Positions 58,116 to 64,000 of a DNA stretch of 64,000 nucleotides are shown one piece after another. The stretch's first letter is position 1; the number at the start of each line of letters is the position of its first letter. The stretch lies in contig NZ_FOXI01000012.1 of assembly GCF_900115675.1 (NCBI RefSeq), forward strand, positions 1 to 64,000, read 5' to 3'. The notes beneath the pieces were generated by a model. The model ran no database searches. It had not been told where the DNA came from and saw nothing but the letters and a program-made list of their open reading frames with translations. Both the position numbers and the translations under genes were made by a program. Source of the DNA: Halolamina pelagica. GTDB lineage: Archaea; Halobacteriota; Halobacteria; Halobacteriales; Haloferacaceae.

Positions 58116-59963
58116 TCAGTAGCTACGCTCCTTGGGTTCGTACGTCTTGTCTTCGCCCTCCAGGACGGCCGGCTTGTACCAGAGGCCGGGGCTGCCGTCG
58201 TTCCAGGAGAGCATCGTGTGCTTGAGCCACTCGTCGTCCTTGCGCTCCTGGTGCTCCTTGCGCCAGTGGGCGCCGCGGAACTCGTCACGGGCGAGCGCGC
58301 CGACGGTGATGGCCTCGGCCACGTCGAGCAGGTTCCGCGTCTCGATGGTGTGGATCAGGTCGGTGTTGTAGGTCCGCGAGGGGTCCTCGACCGTGACGTG
58401 CTGGTACTCTTTGCGCGCCTCGCGGATGTCCCCGAGGGCGTCCTTCAGCGCGCTCTCCTCGCGGAACACGTTCACGTTCTCGGTCATCGTCCGCTGGACG
58501 TCCTCCCGGACCTCGGCGTGGTTGACGCCCTCCTCCTTCTCGAGGAGGTAGTGAACGCGGGTGCGTTCGGCCTGGACGGCCTCCTCGACGACGCCGGCGT
58601 CGCCGGCGGATTCGGCGGTCGCACCGCCGTCAGCGAGCGCCCCCTTCTCCGCGGACGGGAGGCCGGCCTCGCCGAGCGCGACGGGCGAGACGTTCTCGCC
58701 CTCCTCGCTGTCCTCGTCCCAGCCGGTGGTGATCTTCGCCTCCTCGTCCACGTCGCCGGCGGCGTGGCGGCCGGCGCGGGCGCCGAAGACTGCGAGTTCC
58801 GGCAGCGCGTTGCCGCCCAGCCGGTTGGCGCCGTGGACCGAGGCGCAGGCACACTCGCCGACGGCGTAGAGCCCGCCGACGCAGGTGGCGCCCCACTCGT
58901 CGGTCTCGATGCCGCCCATCGCGTAGTGCTGGCCGGGCTTGACCGGCATCGGCTCCTCGAGCCCGTCGACGCCCTCGAAGTCCTCCGCGAGGTGGAGGAT
59001 GTTCTCCAGGCGGTCGAGGATCCGGTCCTCGCCGAGGTGGCGCATGTCGAGGTGGACGTACTCGTCCTCGATCCCGCGGCCGTTGTTGACCTCGTTGAGT
59101 TCCGCCCGGGAGACCACGTCACGCGAGGCGAGCTCGCCGTCGTTGTTGGCGTAGCCGTGTTCGAACATGAACCGCTCGCCCTCGCTGTTGTAGAGGATCC
59201 CGCCCTCGCCGCGGACCCCCTCGGAGATGAGCACCCCCGTCGACGGCAGCGTCGTCGGGTGGAACTGGATCATCTCCATGTCCTCGATGGGGACGCCGGC
59301 GCGGTAGGCCATCGCGACGCCGTCGCCGGTGTTGGCGATGGCGTTGGTGGTGTGGTCGTACACCTGCCCGAGCCCGCCGGTCGCGAGGATCACGCCGTCG
59401 CGGGCGCGGAACCCCTCGATCTCGCCGCGCTTGATGTCGTAGGCGACGACGCCGTGGCAGTCGCGCTCCTCGGGTTCGTCCTCGTCGGAGACCGCGAGGC
59501 GGGTGACGTACCACTCGTCGTACACCTCGATGCCCCGCTTGACCACCTGCTCGTACATCGTGTGGAGCATGTGGTGGCCGGTCTCGGCGCCGGCGTAGGT
59601 CGTCCGCGGGAAGGAGAGGCCGCCGAACGGCCGCTGGGAGACCTGTCCGTCCTCGTCGCGGGAGAACGCCATCCCCCAGTTTTCGAGCTGGATCGTCTCT
59701 TTCGGACTCTCGCGGGTCAGCGCCTCCACCGCGGGGGCGTCGCCGAGGTAGTCCGAGCCCTTCATCGTGTCGTAGGCGTGGTCGTGCCAGTCGTCGCCCT
59801 CGCGGAGCGCCGCGTTGATGCCGCCCTCCGCCGCGCCGGTGTGCGACCGGACGGGGTGGAGCTTGGTCACCATCGCCACGTCCGCGCCGGCCTCCTGTGC
59901 GGCGATCGCCGCACGCAGGCCCGCGCCGCCGGCACCGACCACGATGACGTCGTACTCTCTCAT
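58116..59963 (-). CDS. sdhA: Succinate dehydrogenase flavoprotein subunit
   Basis: This 615-residue subunit has an FAD site (VIVVGAGGAGLRAAIAAQEAG), the flavinylation His in RSHTGAAEGGINAA, and active-site regions QFHPTTLPSTGVLISEGVRGEGG and GECACASVHGANRLGGNALPE. It oxidises succinate to fumarate in the TCA cycle. The acidic insert near 430-475 is typical halophilic decoration. It is the last gene of sdhCDBA, 2 bp after sdhB. Confidence 0.95.
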   Translation of the reverse strand: MREYDVIVVGAGGAGLRAAIAAQEAGADVAMVTKLHPVRSHTGAAEGGINAALREGDDWHDHAYDTMKGSDYLGDAPAVEALTRESPKETIQLENWGMAFSRDEDGQVSQRPFGGLSFPRTTYAGAETGHHMLHTMYEQVVKRGIEVYDEWYVTRLAVSDEDEPEERDCHGVVAYDIKRGEIEGFRARDGVILATGGLGQVYDHTTNAIANTGDGVAMAYRAGVPIEDMEMIQFHPTTLPSTGVLISEGVRGEGGILYNSEGERFMFEHGYANNDGELASRDVVSRAELNEVNNGRGIEDEYVHLDMRHLGEDRILDRLENILHLAEDFEGVDGLEEPMPVKPGQHYAMGGIETDEWGATCVGGLYAVGECACASVHGANRLGGNALPELAVFGARAGRHAAGDVDEEAKITTGWDEDSEEGENVSPVALGEAGLPSAEKGALADGGATAESAGDAGVVEEAVQAERTRVHYLLEKEEGVNHAEVREDVQRTMTENVNVFREESALKDALGDIREARKEYQHVTVEDPSRTYNTDLIHTIETRNLLDVAEAITVGALARDEFRGAHWRKEHQERKDDEWLKHTMLSWNDGSPGLWYKPAVLEGEDKTYEPKERSY

Positions 59964-59965
59964 GC

Positions 59966-60859
59966 TTACCAGAACTTCAGGTTGGATTTGACTGCCTCCC
60001 GCTTGAGCTCCTGAATGTGCTCGGTCAGCGGGATGTCCTTCGGGCAGACGTTGGTACACGAGAACTGGGTCTGGCACCGCCAGACGCCGTTCTCCTGCTC
60101 GATCAGCTCCATGCGGTGCTCCTTCATGTTCTCACCCTCCCGCTCGTCCATCGCGAACCGGTAGGCCTTGTTGATCGCCGCGGGTCCGAGGTACTCGTTC
60201 TCGTCGGCGGCGATGTTGCAGGAGGACATGCAGGCGCCACACCAGATACACCGGGTGGACATCTTGATCTCCTCCCGGTTCTCGGGCGTCTGGAACTGCT
60301 CCTCCAGTTCGCCGTCGGGCGTCTCGTCGGTCTGGAAGTACGGCTCGACCGCCTCCATCTGGTCGTAGAAGTGCTCCATGTCCACGACGAGGTCTTTCAC
60401 CACGTCCTGGTGGGGCAGCGGTTCGACCCGGACCACGTCGCCGTCGAGGTCGGCGATCTGGGTCTGGCAGCCGAGGCGCTGGCGCCCGTTGATGAACAGG
60501 GCATCGGAGCCACAGACCGCCTGCCGGCAGGAGTGCCGGAACGTGAGCGAGGAGTCGTACGTGTCCCGCGCCTCGATCAGCGCGTCGAGCACGGTCATCC
60601 CCTTCGTGAAGGGGATCCGGAACGTGTCGAAGCGCGGCTCGGTCTTCCCCTCGACCTCGGGGTCGTAGCGGAACACCTTCAGCGTGATCGCGTCGTCGCC
60701 GAGGTCCGGCTCCGCGTCGGCCGCTTCCTCCTCCGCGGCTTCGGCGCGGGCCGCCTTCTCGGCGCGTCGGCGCTCGCCGGGGGACTCCGGCTCCGGTTCG
60801 GCGTCCGGCTCCGGCGTCGATTCGGTCTCGTCGTCGGTTTGGTCGGGTTGTGTACTCAT
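59966..60859 (-). CDS. sdhB: Succinate dehydrogenase iron-sulfur subunit
   Basis: This 297-residue subunit has all three Fe-S ligand sets: [2Fe-2S] CRQAVCGSDALFINGRQRLGC, then CIWCGACMSSC and CTNVCP for the [4Fe-4S] and [3Fe-4S] clusters. The first 55 residues form an Asp/Glu/Pro/Ala-rich extension not present in mesophilic SdhB. It links SdhA to the membrane subunits. Confidence 0.95.
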   Translation of the reverse strand: MSTQPDQTDDETESTPEPDAEPEPESPGERRRAEKAARAEAAEEEAADAEPDLGDDAITLKVFRYDPEVEGKTEPRFDTFRIPFTKGMTVLDALIEARDTYDSSLTFRHSCRQAVCGSDALFINGRQRLGCQTQIADLDGDVVRVEPLPHQDVVKDLVVDMEHFYDQMEAVEPYFQTDETPDGELEEQFQTPENREEIKMSTRCIWCGACMSSCNIAADENEYLGPAAINKAYRFAMDEREGENMKEHRMELIEQENGVWRCQTQFSCTNVCPKDIPLTEHIQELKREAVKSNLKFW

Positions 60860-60862
60860 GTG

Positions 60863-61231
60863 TTAGAACAGGTTCGTCCAGACGAGCGCGGTTCGCAGCC
60901 CCTGCACGACCATGATCAGGCTGGCGACGACCAGCACCGCCGTCACGGCGGTCTGCTTCCAGCCGTCGATGCCGTCCCGGTGGACGATGGCGTTGTGGAC
61001 GCCGTTGACGCCGTGGAACGTCGCCGTCAGCAGGAACAGCACCATCAGCGAGAAGTACGTCCACGTGCTCATCCGGGCGGACGTGCCGGCGAACGTCACG
61101 TCGGCGGCGTGGTTCACGAAGTGCAGGAGGAAGAAGTGGAACGCGAGCACGACGACCAGGAAGGCCGCCGTGACGCGCTGTAGCAGCCACTTCGTCCCCG
61201 AGCGGTCGAACGAGGAGTAGTGTTCGGCCAT
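60863..61231 (-). CDS. sdhD: Succinate dehydrogenase membrane subunit D
   Basis: This 122-residue subunit starts at ATG 61231 and has three membrane helices. His-rich helix ends (AFHFFLLHFVNHAA) and TFHGVNGVHNAI carry candidate heme b and quinone-site His residues. It forms the quinone-reducing anchor with SdhC, 1 bp upstream. Confidence 0.9.
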   Translation of the reverse strand: MAEHYSSFDRSGTKWLLQRVTAAFLVVVLAFHFFLLHFVNHAADVTFAGTSARMSTWTYFSLMVLFLLTATFHGVNGVHNAIVHRDGIDGWKQTAVTAVLVVASLIMVVQGLRTALVWTNLF

Positions 61232-61232
61232 C

Positions 61233-61625
61233 TCAGAACACCCCTGAGACGAACGTCGGGACGCTGGCGATCGTGATCGCACCCGTGATCACCAGCGACG
61301 CGTAGAAGCTCTCCTCCTGTGCCTCGAGTCCCGTGCCGAGGTCGATGAACAGCAGGCGGACCCCGTTGAGGATGTGGAACACCGCCACCGCGAGCAGCCC
61401 GACCTCGAGCAGGCGCACGATGGCGAGGCTTTCCAGCCCGACGATAGTGTCGTTGTACGCCGCCTCGCCGGTCAGTGCCGTCGAGAGCACGGCGATGTGT
61501 GTAAAGAGGTAGCCGATGAGGACCCAGCCGGTGAACTTGTGGAACAGCCACGCCCACATGCCGGCGGTGAAGGAGCGCCACCGCCCGAAGTCCTCGACGG
61601 TTCCCCGATCGTACGACTGACTCAT
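61233..61625 (-). CDS. sdhC: Succinate dehydrogenase cytochrome b subunit C
   Basis: This 130-residue subunit has three membrane helices with His in [19 protein letters not shown] and [15 protein letters not shown], matching cytochrome b-556 subunits. It heads the operon sdhCDBA. A TATA box 28 bp upstream predicts a leaderless operon mRNA. Confidence 0.92.
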   Translation of the reverse strand: MSQSYDRGTVEDFGRWRSFTAGMWAWLFHKFTGWVLIGYLFTHIAVLSTALTGEAAYNDTIVGLESLAIVRLLEVGLLAVAVFHILNGVRLLFIDLGTGLEAQEESFYASLVITGAITIASVPTFVSGVF

Positions 61626-61652
61626 GTAACAGGATCACTCGGTCCGGAGGGG

Positions 61653-61660
61653 GTATAGAA
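61653..61660 (-). promoter_or_regulatory. TATA box of sdhCDBA
   Basis: On the minus strand TTCTATAC lies 28-35 bp before the sdhC ATG at 61625; the spacing fits a leaderless transcript. Confidence 0.6.
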
Positions 61661-61732
61661 GTTACCGTATCGGTCACGCCATCCACCGAACGTGTTCCCC
61701 TCGGCGTCCCCCGGGCTCGACTCGCCGACCGT

Positions 61733-62560
61733 TCAGAACAGCCCCGAGACGAACCCGAGTCCCATGGCGATCAGCACGATCGCGGAGAAGACCGGCAGAT
61801 AGGGGGTGTACCGCTCGACGCGCTCCTCGTAGTGCTCGTAGCCCGCGACCAGCAGCATCGTGAAGCCAACGATCCCGACGATCACCGTCAGTGCGTAGGC
61901 GCTCATCAGCTCCAGACAGTGGGTGGAGCCGGCACAGAGCGCGATGATCTCGAACTCCTCCTCGTGTGCGAACCCGAGCAGGAACGCGAACCAGGCGATC
62001 CCGAACAGGCCGCGCTCGGCGGCCTCGTCGCCGCTTTCGTGGGCGTGGCCGCCGACGAAGGGGAGTACCGTCCTGATGCGGGCCACCCAGCCGTCGTCGT
62101 GGCTGTGCTCGCCGTGTGCGTGCTCGTGGTCGTCGGCGTCGTGGTCGTGCGCGTTCTCGTGATCGTCGTGGCCGTGATCGTCGTGAGCGTGACCGTGCCC
62201 GTCGTCGCCGTGGCCGTGGCCGCCGTAATACTCCCGCAGGCCGAGCAGTATCAACAGCACCCCCGCGACCAGGCTCACCGGGCCGCCGATGGTCACGCCC
62301 TCGAGGACCGTGATGGGTTCGTTGACCTGGGTGAGGCTGAAGTACGACTTCGCGTAGAAGAACGCCCCCACCATCGCGATACTGCTGATCAGATGGCCGA
62401 TCCCGAGGATCAGGCTGGCCGCGAAGCCGTAGAGCCACTTGTTCGACTGATCCAGCGCGTAGGAGGCCGCGACCGGCCAGCCGTGGCCGGGTTCGACGCC
62501 GTGGACGGCGCCGAGCGCGACGGCGCCGACGAGCAGGCCGAACGCTTCGCCGTGGAGCAT
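61733..62560 (-). CDS. NicO/RcnA-like nickel-cobalt exporter
   Basis: This 275-residue protein starts at ATG 62560. It has six or more helices: GAVHGVEPGHGWPVAASYAL at the start carries the family His motif, and GIGHLISSIAMVG the second. A cytoplasmic loop at about 110-155 is almost pure His, Asp and Gly (repeats of HGHD and HDH), a metal-binding segment typical of Ni/Co exporters. HEEEFEIIALCAGS follows. The divergent nikR-type gene supports a nickel substrate. Confidence 0.88.
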   Translation of the reverse strand: MLHGEAFGLLVGAVALGAVHGVEPGHGWPVAASYALDQSNKWLYGFAASLILGIGHLISSIAMVGAFFYAKSYFSLTQVNEPITVLEGVTIGGPVSLVAGVLLILLGLREYYGGHGHGDDGHGHAHDDHGHDDHENAHDHDADDHEHAHGEHSHDDGWVARIRTVLPFVGGHAHESGDEAAERGLFGIAWFAFLLGFAHEEEFEIIALCAGSTHCLELMSAYALTVIVGIVGFTMLLVAGYEHYEERVERYTPYLPVFSAIVLIAMGLGFVSGLF

Positions 62561-62590
62561 GGTCGAAACGGGACCGGACAGGGGTTTAGG

Positions 62591-62626
62591 GGTTGTTAAG
62601 ACCGAACCCGGCGGGGCGTAATAACC
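62591..62626. promoter_or_regulatory. Candidate NikR operator between nicO-like and nikR
   Basis: GGTTGTTA (62591-62598) and TAATAACC (62619-62626) are an inverted repeat with one mismatch, 35 bp apart end to end, in the 95-bp divergent region. The right arm overlaps a TATA-like GTAATAAC for nikR. Confidence 0.4.
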
Positions 62627-62655
62627 GCTAAGTGTGCCGCCGGTCCAGTCGGACT

Positions 62656-63048
62656 GTGCGAACGAGCTTGAACGTCCCGAGCGACGTGCTGGAGGAGTTC
62701 GACGAGACGTGGCAGGAACAGGGGATGGAGTCACGCTCGCGGGCGGTGCGGGAGGCGATGCAGGAGTACGTCGAGCGCCACACCACCCTCGCGTCGATCG
62801 ACGGCGACGCCGTCGCCGCGCTGGCGTTCGACTACGAGCACACGCTCGTCATCGGCGACCTCCACACCGTCCAGCACGAGTATCAGGACGTGATCGGTAC
62901 CACCCAGCACCTCCACCACGGCGACTGGTGTCTGGAGACGGTGTTCTGCACCGGCGACGCCGGCCGCATCCGCGAACTCGTCCACGCGCTCCGGGATTTC
63001 GACGCTGTCGGGCGAGTGAACGTGATGTTCCTCCAACCGACCGGCTAA
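62656..63048 (+). CDS. nikR: NikR-type nickel-responsive regulator
   Basis: The start is GTG 62656 (RTSLNVPSDVLEEFDETW); 130 residues. An N-terminal ribbon-helix-helix is followed by an ACT-like metal domain with H74, H85, H87 and C92 (QHLHHGDWC), matching the His/His/His/Cys nickel site of NikR in order and nearly in spacing. It probably represses or activates the divergent exporter gene in response to nickel. Confidence 0.9.
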   Translation: MRTSLNVPSDVLEEFDETWQEQGMESRSRAVREAMQEYVERHTTLASIDGDAVAALAFDYEHTLVIGDLHTVQHEYQDVIGTTQHLHHGDWCLETVFCTGDAGRIRELVHALRDFDAVGRVNVMFLQPTG

Positions 63049-63091
63049 CCGGCCACCACGCCCAAACCGCTGGGCGGACAACTCATCCACG

Positions 63092-63748
63092 ATGAGTCTC
63101 CAGCAGGCGTTCCACGAGCTCGTGACGCTGGAACTGGTGCTCGCGTGGGTTGCCGTCTCCCTCGTCTCCGTGGGGGTGCTCTGGTTCGACCTGCGTCGGA
63201 ACAACCGGAAACTGCCGTCGATGATGAAGCTGGTCTGGACGCTCACGGTGCTCTACTCCGGCGTACTCGGCCTCGCGGTTTACTGGTACAGCGGCCGGAG
63301 TCAGATCCCCGACGACACGTTCCTGCGCCGCGGGATGCGCTCGACGGCCCACTGCTACTCGGGCTGTGGCGTCGGCGAGGTGCTCGGCGTCACGCTCGCG
63401 GCCGGCATCCTGCTGTTGAACACCGTCGGCGTCGTCGCCGTGACGTTCACGTTCGCGTACCTCTTCGGCGTCGCGTTCACCGTCGGCCCGCTCATGCAAG
63501 AGGGCGTCGGGATCCGGGAGGCGCTCGCGGACGCGGTGTACAGCGAGTCCGGCAGCATCGTCGCGATGGAGACGGTCGCCATCGGCTCCGACATCTACCT
63601 CGCCGGCGAGGCGACGATGGGCGAACCGGTGTTCTGGGCGTCGCTGGCGGTGTCGCTCTCGCTGGGCTTCCTCGCGGCCTACCCGATCAATCTGGGGCTG
63701 CTCCACCTGGGTGTGAAGGAAGGGATGGGCGACCCCTCGGCGATGTAG
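63092..63748 (+). CDS. DUF4396-like membrane protein
   Basis: This 218-residue protein has an N-terminal pair of helices (VLAWVAVSLVSVGVLWFDL, MMKLVWTLTVLYSGVLGLAVYW). The signature MRSTAHCYSGCGVGEVLGV and three or four more helices with EGVGIREALADAVYSESGSIVAME follow. This matches DUF4396 as I recall it, a family often near metal or copper genes. The conserved His, Cys and Cys could bind metal. It is 43 bp after nikR in the same direction. Confidence 0.8.
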   Translation: MSLQQAFHELVTLELVLAWVAVSLVSVGVLWFDLRRNNRKLPSMMKLVWTLTVLYSGVLGLAVYWYSGRSQIPDDTFLRRGMRSTAHCYSGCGVGEVLGVTLAAGILLLNTVGVVAVTFTFAYLFGVAFTVGPLMQEGVGIREALADAVYSESGSIVAMETVAIGSDIYLAGEATMGEPVFWASLAVSLSLGFLAAYPINLGLLHLGVKEGMGDPSAM

Positions 63749-63824
63749 TTCGGCGTCGACAGCCGCCGCGAGCACCGTCCGCATCCCGCGAGGACTTATT
63801 TCGCTCGGCACCGACCCGCCGGCC

Positions 63825-64000
63825 ATGGCCGACGACACCGCCCGGTTCCTCGCGGACTCGCCGGACCGGCTTGCCCTCCTCGACCGCCTGCGCGACGCCC
63901 CGGCGGCGCCCTCGACGCTCGTCAGAGACCTCGACCCTGCCCGCCGGAGCATCCAGCGGAACCTCGCGGCCTTCGAGGACCGCGGCTGGATCGAACGCTG
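63825..64000 (+). CDS. Winged-helix transcriptional regulator (runs off right edge)
   Basis: The first 58 residues (ADDTARFLADSPDRLALLDRL, then STLVRDLDPARRSIQRNLAAFEDRGWIER) form an ArsR/MarR-like winged helix typical of haloarchaeal regulators. The C-terminal part is outside the window, so ligand domain and length are unknown. Confidence 0.75.
   Translation, partial: MADDTARFLADSPDRLALLDRLRDAPAAPSTLVRDLDPARRSIQRNLAAFEDRGWIER

Noticed and set aside
62101..62240. Low-complexity repeat in the nickel exporter gene
   Set aside because: It codes the His/Asp-rich metal loop in frame, so it is part of the protein rather than a separate repeat.

Overview
The window reads as part of the chromosome of a halophilic archaeon (class Halobacteria). 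Proteins are acidic and GC-rich, many transcripts look leaderless (a TATA box 25-30 bp before the start codon), and haloarchaeal families abound: halocyanin, bacterio-opsin-activator-type regulators, PGF-CTERM and Tat-lipoprotein surface proteins, Hvo_1808-like proteins, DUF5809/DUF5810-like proteins, and archaeal RNase P RNA. I do not see enough to name a genus.

Positions 1 to about 13.5 kb are an integrated mobile replicon that continues past the left edge. It carries a leftward surface operon (252-aa protein, 80-aa two-helix membrane protein, membrane-anchored 8-bladed PQQ-type beta-propeller), two tandem type IV pilin-like genes, an HTH protein with a degenerate LAGLIDADG-like region, a short Orc1/Cdc6 beside an origin-like pair of inverted motifs, small leftward genes, a bidirectional operator/promoter with a winged-helix repressor, a rightward operon of about ten overlapping genes (HNH, zinc-ribbon/winged-helix, membrane, J-domain and small proteins), and a convergent tyrosine integrase. 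Hairpins and a possible tRNA-like remnant lie beyond the integrase.

From 13.6 kb the content is host-like. 13.6-22 kb: formate/nitrite-type channel flanked by two related small membrane proteins, aIF1, a secreted zinc protease, rhodanese, Nudix, a DUF pair, a SCO/TlpA/CcdA copper-thiol maturation operon and a RimI-like acetyltransferase. 22-31.3 kb: aconitase, dUTPase/dCTP-deaminase family protein, tRNA-Lys, M20 peptidase, then a redox group (DsrE, GGTCLNRGC flavoprotein, CoA-disulfide-reductase-like flavoprotein, HxlR regulator) whose intergenic regions share GTTACC/GGTAAC motifs.

31.6-36 kb: a CGCGG-motif peptide gene with its radical-SAM/SPASM partner, an NnrS/heme-copper-like membrane protein and protoporphyrinogen oxidase; CGAAC-AC-GTTCG repeats precede both halves. 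36-44 kb: beta-CASP nuclease, halocyanin and SHOCT proteins, and a sulfur module (persulfide dioxygenase-rhodanese, MFS, Cys-rich regulator). 43.9-50.5 kb: RNase P RNA, NAPRTase-like enzyme, iron-dependent dehydrogenase, AzlCD, and ThiD-ThiN/Thi4 thiamine synthesis. 50.5-58 kb: tandem Hvo_1808-like proteases, isochorismatase-type hydrolase, thioesterase, M23-like protein, lipoate ligase-like protein, dihydroorotase. 58-64 kb: succinate dehydrogenase sdhCDBA, a nickel efflux/NikR pair, a DUF4396-like protein and the start of a winged-helix regulator.
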